From Streptomyces pactum (GTDB lineage Bacteria > Actinomycetota > Actinomycetes > Streptomycetales > Streptomycetaceae): DNA of 64,000 nt. The DNA is taken from positions 2,790,001 to 2,854,000 of the forward strand of contig NZ_JACYXC010000001.1 of the NCBI RefSeq assembly GCF_016031615.1, written 5' to 3'. This document shows, one piece after another, positions 24,465 to 35,396 of this stretch (position 1 is its first letter; each line of letters opens with the position of its first letter). The notes under the pieces are model-generated. The model was given only the letters and a program-made list of their open reading frames with translations. It was not told the origin of the DNA and ran no database searches. A program made the translations under genes and the position numbers.

Positions 24465-25676
24465 ATGCGATCGATCTGGAACGGCACCATTTCGTTCGGT
24501 CTGGTCAGCATCCCGATCAAGATGTACGCGGCCACCGAGGACTCCCACACGGTGTCCTTCAAACAGATCCACACCGCCGACCAGGGCCGCATCCGCTACC
24601 GCAAGGTGTGCGAGCTGGAGGACGAGCCGGTCGCCCCGGACGAGATCGGCCGGGCGTACGAGGACGCCGACGGCAGCCTCATCCCGATCACCGAGGACGA
24701 CCTGGCCGCGCTGCCGCTGCCCACCACCCACACGCTGGAGATCGAGGCGTTCGTACCGGCCTCCGAGATCGACCCGCTCCAGATGGCCGACGCCTACTAC
24801 CTGGGCGCCAACGGCGCCGCCGCGGCCAAGCCGTACGTCCTGCTGCGCGAGGCGCTCAAGCGCGGCGGCAAGGTGGCGATCGCCAAGTACGCCCACCGCG
24901 GCCGGGAACGGCTGGGGATGCTCCGGGTGGTGGACGACACCCTCACCCTGCACCGGCTGGTCTGGCCGGACGAGGTGCGCGACAGCGCGGGCATGGCACC
25001 GACCGCGAAGGTCAGCGTCCGGGAGGCCGAGCTGGACCTGGCGGACACCCTGATGGCGACGCTCGGCGAGGTCGATCCGGAGTCGCTGCACGACGAGTAC
25101 CACCAGGCGCTGGAGGAGATGGTCGCGGCCAAGGTCTCCGGCGCCGCCCCGGCCGCGGAGGCCGAGGCCCCGCCGGAGACCGGCCAGATCGTCGATCTGA
25201 TGGCGGCGCTCCAGGACAGCGTCCGCAGCGCCCGCCGGTCCCGTGGCGGGACGGCGGAGGAGGCGGGGACGGACGAAGAGGGCGCCGGGGCGACCGTCAC
25301 CGCGCTGCGCGGACGCCGGTCGGCGGCCGGGACGGCGGAGAAGAAGGCCCCGGCCCGGCGGGCCGCCGGGGACGGGAAGCGGACGGCGGACGGCGGGAAG
25401 CCGGCCGCCCGGAAGACACCGCCGAAGAAGACCGCCGCGAAGAAGACCACCACGAAGAAGACCACCGCCGGGAGCACCGGGAGCACCGCGAAGGACACCG
25501 GCAGGAGTGCCGGCGCGAGCGCCGCGAAGAGCACCGCCGGGACCGCCTCGAAGACCACCGGGAAGACGGCCGCGAAGACGGCCCCGAAAACCGCCGCGAA
25601 GTCGGCCTCGAAGACGGCCTCGAAGTCCACCGCGAAGAAGACCGCCTCGGGCCGCAGGACCAGGAAGGCCTCGTGA
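24465..25676 (+). CDS. ku: Ku protein with lysine-rich C-terminal tail (NHEJ)
   Basis: The N-terminal ~265 residues are a complete bacterial Ku core: MRSIWNGTISFGLVSIPIKM, KQIHTADQGRIRYRKVC, and the dimer/DNA-ring segment ending near LYxALEEMV-like HQALEEMVAAKV. Bacterial Ku is usually 270-320 residues. Here an extra ~130 residues follow, nearly all Lys, Ala, Thr, Ser and Gly (for example KKTAAKKTTTKKTTAG). Such histone H1-like tails bind DNA and are known to extend Ku-DNA contact in some actinobacteria. The homodimer binds double-strand ends and recruits the LigD-type enzymes encoded next door. ATG 24465 follows AAAGGG at seven bases; ATG 24462 is adjacent. Confidence 0.93.
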   Translation: MRSIWNGTISFGLVSIPIKMYAATEDSHTVSFKQIHTADQGRIRYRKVCELEDEPVAPDEIGRAYEDADGSLIPITEDDLAALPLPTTHTLEIEAFVPASEIDPLQMADAYYLGANGAAAAKPYVLLREALKRGGKVAIAKYAHRGRERLGMLRVVDDTLTLHRLVWPDEVRDSAGMAPTAKVSVREAELDLADTLMATLGEVDPESLHDEYHQALEEMVAAKVSGAAPAAEAEAPPETGQIVDLMAALQDSVRSARRSRGGTAEEAGTDEEGAGATVTALRGRRSAAGTAEKKAPARRAAGDGKRTADGGKPAARKTPPKKTAAKKTTTKKTTAGSTGSTAKDTGRSAGASAAKSTAGTASKTTGKTAAKTAPKTAAKSASKTASKSTAKKTASGRRTRKAS

Positions 25677-25689
25677 ACCGCTGACCGCT

Positions 25690-25719
25690 CCGGGGCCCGG
25701 CCGGCCGGCGGGGCCCCGG
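25690..25719 (+). terminator. Hairpin terminator after ku
   Basis: A 9-bp perfect stem, CCGGGGCCC with GGGCCCCGG, and a 12-base loop lie 14 bases after the ku stop. The rest of the gene-free stretch up to 26028 is C-rich low-complexity DNA between convergent genes. Confidence 0.65.
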
Positions 25720-26028
25720 GCCCCACCCGGACCCGCCGGACCACCGGGCCCACCCCGGTCCGCGCCGCGCCCGGCCCCCGGCCCGTACCCCGCCGGCCCC
25801 ACCGCTCCCGCAGGGACCATGGGGACCACCGGCCGGCCCCCGCCGGGCCGACCGCCTCCGGTCTGCCCCCGGCCGTGCCGACGAGCCGTGGGCCCCCGAA
25901 CCCCCGACCCGACCGGCCGGCCCCCAGGCCCCCGCCCCGGCGGAAGATCCGCCCCGCCCGCCGGCAGCCCACCGTCCCGCCGGGCGGCCGGCGCGGGCTC
26001 CCGCCCCCGGGGCCGGGAGCCCCGGGGG

Positions 26029-26856
26029 TCAGCCGAAGAGCGCCGGGGCGCGGTCCGCGGCCCACCGGGCATAGCCGCGGCCGGGATGCCCGGTGATCCG
26101 TTCGGTCTCCGGGGAGATCTCCGCCGGCCGGTCCACCGCCGCCGCGTACATCCGCAGCAGCGATCCGGCGATCTCCCGGGTCAGGTGCGGGCCGGTCATC
26201 CGCTCCAGCGCCACCTCCGGCGGGATCTCGCGGTAGCGCAGCGGCCGGCCGAGCGCCTCGCCGATCAGCCGCACCTGCTCGGCCTGGGTGAGCGACTCCG
26301 GCCCGGTGAGCACCGGGGCCTCACCGACCAGGTCGTCGGTGAGCAGGGCGCGGGCGGCCACCTCGGCGATGTCGGCCTCGTGGATCGGGGCCAGCTGGGC
26401 CCCCGCGTACGGTCCCTCCACCACGTCGCCGGCGCGGATCTGGTCCGCCCAGGCCGCCGCGTTCGCGGCGAAGGCGCCCGGCCGCAGGTGCGTCCACTCC
26501 AGTCCGGTGGCCTCGACCGCCTCCTCCACCCGGCGGTGGTGGCCGCCGAGCGGGTTGTCCGGGCCGGAGGGCGCGGCGGCGGTGGACGAGGAGAGGGTGA
26601 CCACCCGCCGCACCCCGTGCCAGCACGCCTGTCCGAGGAACTTCTCCGGGCCGTCGGCCCAGGTCACCGCCGGGTTGAGGAAGACGGCCGCGACATCGCA
26701 CACCGGCAGGTCGCCGGGGCGTACCACCTGCACCCCGGCGGGCAGCCGGGCGCCGGCCGGGTCCCGGCTGACCGCGCAGACCTTCACCCCCGCCGCGAGC
26801 AGCTCCGCCACCAGGTACCGGCCTACGTTGCCGGTGGCTCCGGTCACCACGATCAT
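26029..26856 (-). CDS. NmrA-like NAD(P)-binding protein
   Basis: A 275-residue atypical SDR. The N-terminus MIVVTGATGNVGRYLVAEL contains the Gly-rich nucleotide loop, followed by VCAVSRDP. The middle VVTLSSS and GLEWTHLRPGAFAANAA fit the NmrA/azoreductase-like group that lacks a classic YxxxK site. It may be a redox sensor or quinone reductase; the substrate is unknown. The start ATG 26856 follows GGGAGAG. It is divergent from a TetR gene, and a long dyad lies in between (26902-26942), so regulation by that protein is likely. Confidence 0.85.
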   Translation of the reverse strand: MIVVTGATGNVGRYLVAELLAAGVKVCAVSRDPAGARLPAGVQVVRPGDLPVCDVAAVFLNPAVTWADGPEKFLGQACWHGVRRVVTLSSSTAAAPSGPDNPLGGHHRRVEEAVEATGLEWTHLRPGAFAANAAAWADQIRAGDVVEGPYAGAQLAPIHEADIAEVAARALLTDDLVGEAPVLTGPESLTQAEQVRLIGEALGRPLRYREIPPEVALERMTGPHLTREIAGSLLRMYAAAVDRPAEISPETERITGHPGRGYARWAADRAPALFG

Positions 26857-26901
26857 CCCGATCTCTCCCCGCTGTGTCGCCGTGTCTGGTCAACGCCAGG
26901 T

Positions 26902-26942
26902 TCAACCAACTGGATAAAGTTGTCAAACAAATAGTTGGTTGA
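26902..26942. promoter_or_regulatory. Long dyad between nmrA-like and tetR genes
   Basis: Ten-base perfect arms TCAACCAACT (26902-26911) and AGTTGGTTGA (26933-26942) flank an AT-rich 21-base spacer. The two arms are centred three helical turns apart, fitting two repressor half-sites on one face of DNA. It probably serves the divergent TetR protein. Confidence 0.65.
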
Positions 26943-26981
26943 GGTTCTCAGGCCGACGGTTGACCCCGATACGCTGAGCAG

Positions 26982-27689
26982 GTGACCGACAACGCCCGCC
27001 CCCCGCGGCACCGGCCGCAGCCGCCCAGGCGGTCCCGCCGTGCCCCCGCTCCCGAGGAGCGCAAGCTCGACGCCGAGCGCTCCCGCCGCCTGCTGCTGGA
27101 GGCGGCCCTGGACGAGTTCGCGGCCAAGGGGTACGCGGGCGCCCGGGTGCAGGACATCGCCGACCGGGCCGGCCTCAACAAGCAGCTGATCAGCTACTAC
27201 TTCGGCGGCAAGGAGGGGCTGTACGAGGAGCTGGGCCGCCGCTGGCTGGCCGAGGAGGAGCGGATCAACGACCCGGCGCTGCCCCTGGAGGAGGTGGTCG
27301 AGCGTTATCTGCGTCACACCTTCGCCGATCCGCGCGGGACGCGGCTGAGCGTGTGGCGGGCGCTCGCCGACGACCTCGGCGAGGAGCCCCGGGAGGACCT
27401 GAGCGAGGTGCGGCGCCGCCACCGGGAGGGCGAGCTCGCCGTCGACCTGGACCCGGCCGTCGCCCTGCTGGTGCTGATGAGCGCGGTGTCCGCCCCGGTC
27501 ACCCTGGCCCCCGCGGTCCGGCGGATCTTCGGCCTGGAACCGGACTCCGCGGAGTTCCGGGAGCTGTACGTACGGGGGCTGCGGCGCATCGTGCGCCGGC
27601 TGGCCGCCGCCCGGCCGCCGGACCCCGGACCGGACGGGCCCCCGCCGCCCGCCGGTGGTCCCCCGTCCCCGGGCGCGGAGCGCGCGTGA
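26982..27689 (+). CDS. TetR-family transcriptional regulator
   Basis: A 235-residue protein. After a ~30-residue basic leader comes a TetR helix-turn-helix: LLLEAALDEFAAKGYAGARV followed by QDIADRAGLNKQLISYYFGG. The rest is an all-helical ligand domain ending in a Pro-rich tail. GTG 26982 gives the full frame; it has only a weak ribosome binding site, so a later start within the basic leader is possible. The divergent NmrA-like gene and the dyad between them indicate its target. recQ follows after 41 bases on the same strand. Confidence 0.85.
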   Translation: MTDNARPPRHRPQPPRRSRRAPAPEERKLDAERSRRLLLEAALDEFAAKGYAGARVQDIADRAGLNKQLISYYFGGKEGLYEELGRRWLAEEERINDPALPLEEVVERYLRHTFADPRGTRLSVWRALADDLGEEPREDLSEVRRRHREGELAVDLDPAVALLVLMSAVSAPVTLAPAVRRIFGLEPDSAEFRELYVRGLRRIVRRLAAARPPDPGPDGPPPPAGGPPSPGAERA

Positions 27690-27730
27690 TCGCGGGACGG
27701 GCGGCGTCGCGGCCCTCGTAGACTGCCGGA

Positions 27731-29893
<2,163 letters not shown>

Positions 29894-30001
29894 CCGGGGC
29901 GGCGGCCCGGCCGCGGCGGACCACCGGGCGGCCCCCACGGCGGTCCACCGGGCGGCCCGGCCCGCGGCGCACCGCCGGGCCGGGCCGGGCCGCCGGAGGC
30001 G

Positions 30002-31624
30002 TCAGCCGCCGCGCAGCACCGGACCCAGCTGCTCGGCGAGCCGGCGCGGGAGCGCGTCGCGGTTCCCGCCGTGGAGCAGCATCGCGTGCACCTCGCTCTG
30101 GATCAGCTCGGTGAACGCCGCGTAGTACGGGGTGACCGGCCGGGGGCGGGCCGCGGCCAGCGCCTGGCGCAGCGGGGCGGCGTAGACCGGCAGCCGTCCC
30201 GGGTCCGGGGCGGCGGCGCCGGACTCCCCCGCGGCCCCGTCCGCGCCTGCCGCCGGCTCCGCGTCGGCCGTCCGGTCGGCCGCCCGGCCCCGGCCTGCGC
30301 TCCCGCCCGTCCCCGCCGGGCCGTCGCGGTCGCCGCCGTCCCCGTTCCCACCGTCCGCGGAACCGCTGTCGGTGCCGCCGTCGGTGCCGCCGGCCGGGTG
30401 CTCCGGGTCGCCCGGGGCGTCCGCGCCGCCGTCGCCGTCCGGCGGCAGTGAGCAGCGCACCGGGTCCCCCGAGGGGTCGTAGCTGGACCGCAGCACCGGG
30501 GCGAACCCGACGTCCAGCAGGCAGCGCTGCTGGGCCGGTTCGGTCAGGTACGCCAGGAGTTCGCGGGCGGCGGCGGAGTGCTCGCTGCGGGTGGTGATGG
30601 CCAGGTTCTGGCCGCCGAGCACGGAGGTCCCCGGCTTCCCGTCGCCCTGGCCGGGCAGCGCCACCACCCCGAACCGGCCCTTCAGCCGGGAGCCCTCGGC
30701 CGCGAGGATGTTGTACACGTACGGCCAGTTCCGCATGAAGGGCACCTTGCCGTCGCGAAAGGCGGCCAGGCTGTCGTGCTCGTCGGCGCGGCGCGCCAGC
30801 GCCCTGGGCATCAGGTCGCGGTACTGCCGGTAGAGGTTGTCCAGCCCGTACCGCACCTCGACGCTGTCGGCGGTCACCTCGCCGTCCTCGCCGACGAACC
30901 GGCCGCCGCGCGCCCACACCGCCTCCAGGGCGTTGACGGTGAGCCCCTCGTACGGGCCGAGCTGGGTGATGTAGCCGTCCTCGAAGCGCCGGGTGACCCG
31001 TTCCGGGTCCCGGGCCTCGGCCACGTCCTCCTCCAGCTCGGCCCAGGTGCGCGGCGGGCGCCAGTCCCGGTCCCGCCAGATGTCGGTGCGGTAGTACAGC
31101 AGCGCGGCGTCGGTGTTGAACGGCACCGCCCAGGTCCGGCCGTCGTACCGGGTGGTGGCGGCGACGCTGGGCCAGATGTCCTCGGGCAGCTCGCCGGCGA
31201 GCGGGCGGATCAGCCCGCCCGCGGCGAACTCGGCGGTCCAGGTGACGTCGATGTTGACCACGTCGTAGTCGGCGCTGCCGGACTGGAGGGCGGCGATCAG
31301 CTGACTGCGCACCTCGTCGGCCGCGGCCGGCAGCTTCACGATCTCCACCGTGTAGTCGTCCCGCTGCCGGTCCCACGCCTCGATGAGCCGCTCCCGCACC
31401 GGGCCGATCGAGACGTCCGAGGCGGTCGCCACCCGCAGCACCCGCGGGGTGCCGGCCCCCGCCGAGGTGGCGCCCGGCGGGGGTACGGCGGACGGGCCCG
31501 CGCCACCACCGGAGGTGCAGGCGGTGCAGAGCAGCAGCACGGCGGCGGCGAACCGCCCGAGCCCGCGGCGCCGGGGCCTCCTCCCGTGCCCCCGGGACCT
31601 CGTGGCGTATCCCCGGGCCCTCAT
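30002..31624 (-). CDS. Lipoprotein extracellular solute-binding protein of the caspase/vWA locus
   Basis: A 540-residue ABC-type substrate-binding protein. A basic N-terminus and VLLLCTAC|TSGGG suggest lipid anchoring. RVLRVATASDVSIGPVRERL begins the SBP fold; the YDVVNIDVTWTAEFAAGG, TWAVPFNTDAALLYYRTD and PFMRNWPYVY segments are typical of family 1 binding proteins. About 80 Asp/Gly/Ala-rich residues interrupt the C-terminal lobe (about 405-485). Its ATG overlaps the stop of the upstream SBP-vWA gene (ATGA at 31621-31624), so both are translated together. No permease or ATPase gene is nearby, which argues for a sensory or signalling role rather than sugar uptake. Confidence 0.8.
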   Translation of the reverse strand: MRARGYATRSRGHGRRPRRRGLGRFAAAVLLLCTACTSGGGAGPSAVPPPGATSAGAGTPRVLRVATASDVSIGPVRERLIEAWDRQRDDYTVEIVKLPAAADEVRSQLIAALQSGSADYDVVNIDVTWTAEFAAGGLIRPLAGELPEDIWPSVAATTRYDGRTWAVPFNTDAALLYYRTDIWRDRDWRPPRTWAELEEDVAEARDPERVTRRFEDGYITQLGPYEGLTVNALEAVWARGGRFVGEDGEVTADSVEVRYGLDNLYRQYRDLMPRALARRADEHDSLAAFRDGKVPFMRNWPYVYNILAAEGSRLKGRFGVVALPGQGDGKPGTSVLGGQNLAITTRSEHSAAARELLAYLTEPAQQRCLLDVGFAPVLRSSYDPSGDPVRCSLPPDGDGGADAPGDPEHPAGGTDGGTDSGSADGGNGDGGDRDGPAGTGGSAGRGRAADRTADAEPAAGADGAAGESGAAAPDPGRLPVYAAPLRQALAAARPRPVTPYYAAFTELIQSEVHAMLLHGGNRDALPRRLAEQLGPVLRGG

Positions 31625-33693
31625 CGCGTGCCCCCTCCTTGTACGTGGTCGGAGATCCGCTCGGCGAGCTGCCGGGCGGCCTCCTCGGGACGGCCGGAGA
31701 CACAGAAGTCCTCCCCGCCGAAGGCCAGGCGCTGGATGACCGCCTCGGAGCAGCCCGCGTCGCGCACCGAGAGCACCAGCACCGGCGGGGTGCCCTCCTC
31801 GTCGCGGGTCTGCTCCCAGGCCAGGTGGTCGTCGCGGTCCGGGTCGCCGCGCGGCCGGTCGTCCCCGTCGGTGACCAGCACGATCAGCGGGTGGTCCTCG
31901 CCCTTCATGGCGGCCACCGCCCGGTCCAGCACCTCGTACACCGCGGCGCCCCGCGGCACCACCCGGTCCGGGGACAGCGCCGCCAGCCACGTCCGGGCGG
32001 CGGCCTGATCGTCCCCGCGGGTGCCCGGCGCCACCACCACCCGCGGGGTCTCCGGGCCGTCGGCGGAGCCGGGGTAGCTCCACAGGCCGTACCGGTCCTC
32101 GGGGCCGAGGGTCTTCAGCGCCCGGCTCAGCGCCCGGCCGACGGTGCCGAGCTTGCCGCCGGTGGCGAGCGAACCGGAGTTGTCCACCAGGAAGAGGACC
32201 TGACCGGGCCGGAGCGTCTCGGCGTAGGCCGCCGCGGCGGCGTCCGCCTCGGGCCCGCCCGGCGGCCGGGCCACCACCTCCACGTCCTCCAGCACCCCGC
32301 TGTCCGGGTCGGCCCACGCCTGTCCCTGCGGCGGTGCCGGCCGCTGCCCCGGGTCCACCCCCCGCACCAGGCCGTCCAGCAGGTGCCGGCTGCCCCCGTG
32401 GGTGAGCCACGCGTGGAACCGGCTCACGGCGGCGGTCCGCCGGGTACGGTCCGGGGCGTCGGGCGCCCCGTCCCAGCGGACCTCGGCCAGCGGCAGGTCG
32501 AGGGCCGGCACCCCGGCCGGGTAGTAGGCGAGCAGCCGGTCGCTGTCGTCCAGGGGCTTGTTGTTGTCGCAGGACGAGTGGGGCCGCCGGCCGAGGTTGT
32601 GGTCCGCCACCGCCTTCTCCGACACCAGGGCCGCCGCCTCACCGGGCGGCGGCAGCCCGGCGTCACCGGTGTACTGCTCGCACAGCAGGGTGTCGGCGTC
32701 CCGCTGGAGCGGATGCCGGTCGTCCACCTGGCGCTCGGCGTGCTCCGCGTCGTCGTCGTCCGCCGAGCCGCTCCACGGTCCGTCGTGCCCGGCCCGGTAC
32801 AGCCCGACGGTGTGCAGCAGCCCGGTTTCCGAGGAGGCCGGGTCCGGACGCAGCAGCGGCAGGTCGGGGGCCGCCTCGTCCAGCGCCGCCAGCAGCTCCG
32901 GCCAGGTGCTGCCGGTGCGCCGGGCGCCCGCCTCCCGCATCGCGTCGGCCAGTTTCGCGGGCACCGCCAGCACCAGCGGTGAATACCCGGTGGGCCCCAG
33001 GGCGGTCACCCTCGCCGGCCCGCCGGTCCGCCCCACGCGCTCCTGGATACGGCCGAGCTCGGCGCTGGAGCCGAGCGCGACCAGGTCCGGCTGCGGCCCC
33101 ACGTCCTGGAGCGGCGTCTCCCGGCAGTGCGGCCCGCCCGGCCCGCCGTCCGTGCCGGAGCCGGTGGGGCCGGTGCCGGGGCCGGGGGTGCCGGCCGGGC
33201 CCGCGCCGGCGGGGCAGGGGGCCGCCCGTACCGGCGGCCGGTGAGGTGCCAGGCCACGCGTCGGCCGCGGCGAACGCCTCCACGATGTCGCCGGCCGGGG
33301 CCTCGTAGACGGTGATGTTGGTCCGGCGGCAGTCGCCCGGCGCCTCGTCGTCCTCGCCCAGCGGCTGCCGGTTGGCCGAGGAGGCGGAGTACGCGGCGAC
33401 GGCCCGGCTCATCGCGGCCCGGTTCTCGGTCGAGGCGAGCAGCCGCAGCTCCAGCGGCGGCGGGCAGGCGGCGACCTGCCCGGTGTCCCGCAGGACGAAT
33501 ACCCCGGCGCCGGCCAGCACCACCAGGGCGGCCCCGATCGCCGCCGTCGTCCGCGGCCGCCGGCGCCACCACCGGCCCGGCGACGGCGGCCGGGCGCTGC
33601 CCGGACGGCCGGCGGCCCGGCGGGAGCGGCGCCGGCCGAACCGGGGCGCGGCCGGCCACCACCGGCGGCGGGGCTCAGGCCGGCCCCGGACAC
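31621..33693 (-). pseudogene. Membrane-anchored substrate-binding/vWA protein, apparently frameshifted
   Basis: The product would have a basic N-terminus and one membrane segment (TTAAIGAALVVLAGAGVFVL). A substrate-binding-like domain follows (LELRLLASTENRAAMSRAVA ... PDLVALGSSAELGRI), then a C-terminal vWA domain with the MIDAS residues FLVDNSGSLATGG and LIVLVTDGDD. The N-terminal and C-terminal parts lie in different frames. The shift is near 33205-33225, in a C/G homopolymer tract inside a Gly/Pro linker. The frame of the membrane segment also has no ATG or GTG upstream. A start at GTG 33693 in another frame would need a second 1-base indel. I list the span as one gene that is either mis-sequenced or broken. 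It follows the caspase gene directly and overlaps the lipoprotein gene. Confidence 0.65.
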
Positions 33694-34991
33694 CCCTGAC
33701 CCGGACGCCTCGGTCCCCGTGCTCTCGGCAGGAGTGGATTCGGTGGGATCGGTGGGTTCGATGGGTTCGGCAGGCCGGCCGGGACCGGTGGGGCCGGCAG
33801 AGGTCCGGCCGCCCGTGGCCGGACGGTGACCGGTGGCCGGGCCGTCGCCGGTGGCCGGGCCGACACCGGACGTACGGCCCGGGGCCGGGGATCCTGGGCC
33901 GGGCGGGCCGGGGTGGTGGAGGGGTCGCCGCTCCCGCCGGGCGCCGTACCGGTCGGGCCGGGCGGACCGCCCGCCGTCACTGCCGGGTCCGCCGCCGGCG
34001 GATCACCCGCTGCGGGGCCCGGCGCCGGCGCATCCGGCGTGATGCCGGCCACCGCCGTACCGGTCACGGGCGTTCCGGTCACGGGATGTCCGTCCACCGC
34101 CGCACCGGTCGGGGCCGTTCCGCCCACCGCCGGCCCGGGCGGTGCCGCCCCGGCCGGGGCCTCGCCGGGCACGCCCCCACCGCCAACGGCACCGGCACTG
34201 GGACCGGGACCGGGACCGGGACCGGCGCCCGCACCCCCGTCTGCACCGGTCCGGACGCGGCGGGTCAGCAGGATGTCCGGGCCGTCCCCGCCACTGCCGT
34301 TGCGGGGTCCCCAGCCGTCGGTGACGTGCGGGGCCGGCCAGTCGCGCATCACCTCGTCCAGCCGACCGAACAGCTCGTGCAGGGTGAGGCCGCCCGCCTC
34401 CGCCGCCCCGCCCCGCGCCATCGCGGTGACGATCGCGTCGGTGAACGGGCTCCGGCCGTTGGGCAGCGGCTCGCTCGGCTGGGTGCGGGTGCGCGGGACC
34501 GAGGCGAGCACGTAGTGCCCGCGCTCCCCGCTGCCGGCGTGCTGGTCGGCCGCCATCCCGGAGTAGCAGCAGTCCAGGATGAACACCGCGCGCCGCACCT
34601 TGCCCTTGCCCACCGTGTCCGGGATCAGTGACCAGCGCAGCGCGGTCCCGCCCAGGTCGCCGTCGAGGTCGGCGCCCGGCGCCAGCAGGTACAGCACGTT
34701 CTCCAGCGCGTGCCGGTAACCGTGCCCGACGAAGTAGAACAGCAGCAGGTCGGTGGTCTCCTGCGCGGCGCGGCGCAGCTCGTCGTACCACTCACCGCGC
34801 TCGGGGGACCGCAGCACGCGCACCCGGTCCGCGGCGAAGACCGCGTCCGGCCCGGTGCACAGCGCGTCCCGGAGCGCGTCCAGGTTCGCGTCCGTGTACT
34901 CCAGGACGTCGAAGCCGCCCTCGCGCACCGTCCCCACGCCGACCAGCAGTGCCCGGGAGCCGGCGCGGTCCGGCAGCCGTCCGCCGGCCAC
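33675..34991 (-). CDS. Caspase-like protease, EACC1-associated type
   Basis: The 438-residue protein has an N-terminal caspase/metacaspase (C14-like) domain of about 240 residues. RALLVGVGTVREGGFDVLE begins it; the catalytic His is in LLLFYFVGHGY (His90), and the catalytic Cys in FILDCCYSG (Cys142, with Asp140). The remaining ~195 residues are a Gly/Pro/Ala/Thr-rich tail. The last part of that tail reads more naturally in another frame (from about 33910), so the annotated C-terminus is uncertain. GTG 34991 lies three bases after the stop of the EACC1 gene and uses a GGGGAG inside it, indicating coupled translation. Bacterial caspases of this kind act as suicide effectors in conflict systems; the substrate is unknown. 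Confidence 0.85.
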   Translation of the reverse strand: MAGGRLPDRAGSRALLVGVGTVREGGFDVLEYTDANLDALRDALCTGPDAVFAADRVRVLRSPERGEWYDELRRAAQETTDLLLFYFVGHGYRHALENVLYLLAPGADLDGDLGGTALRWSLIPDTVGKGKVRRAVFILDCCYSGMAADQHAGSGERGHYVLASVPRTRTQPSEPLPNGRSPFTDAIVTAMARGGAAEAGGLTLHELFGRLDEVMRDWPAPHVTDGWGPRNGSGGDGPDILLTRRVRTGADGGAGAGPGPGPGPSAGAVGGGGVPGEAPAGAAPPGPAVGGTAPTGAAVDGHPVTGTPVTGTAVAGITPDAPAPGPAAGDPPAADPAVTAGGPPGPTGTAPGGSGDPSTTPARPAQDPRPRAVRPVSARPPATARPPVTVRPRAAGPLPAPPVPAGLPNPSNPPIPPNPLLPRARGPRRPGQGCPGPA

Positions 34992-34994
34992 CGC

Positions 34995-35396
34995 TCACTC
35001 CCCGCCCGACGTGGCCGCTTCCAGCTCCTCCCTGATCCGCCGCACGAGGTCGGGCACCTTCTCGGCGGTCAGGCCCTCCTCGGTGACCTCCACCGGTTCC
35101 CGGCCGGGCACCCGCAGCACCACCACGGTGCGCCCGCCGTCGTCCAGCCGGGACCGGGTGCGCAGCCAGCCGGCCAGCGAGCCGACCAGGGCCCGTACCG
35201 CCTCACCGACCAGCGTGGTGCCGGCCACCAGCACCAGTTCCTCCACCACGCCGGCGGTGCCCGGCGCCGGCGGCCTGGTGAGGGTCCAGTGGTGAGTGAC
35301 GTCCTGCTCGTCTCTCAGCCAGCCTTCGATCCCCCGTAACTCCGCGTCCCGGGGCCGCCCGCCCCGGACGTCGATCGCGATGCTCCGCTGTGCCAC
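34995..35396 (-). CDS. EACC1-like small protein (effector-associated constant component)
   Basis: The 133-residue protein has a beta-strand start (RSIAIDVRG), the segment AELRGIEGWLRDEQDV, and a hydrophobic helix region LVAGTTLVGEAVRALVGSLA followed by WLRTRSR. It ends in a strand-helix with TVVVLRVPGREPVEV. This layout matches the EACC1 family, the constant partner encoded beside caspase, TIR, protease and other effectors in actinobacterial conflict operons. It starts at GTG 35396 after a G-rich site and is the first gene of the putative operon. I recognise the family by pattern and context, not by search. Confidence 0.75.
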   Translation of the reverse strand: MAQRSIAIDVRGGRPRDAELRGIEGWLRDEQDVTHHWTLTRPPAPGTAGVVEELVLVAGTTLVGEAVRALVGSLAGWLRTRSRLDDGGRTVVVLRVPGREPVEVTEEGLTAEKVPDLVRRIREELEAATSGGE

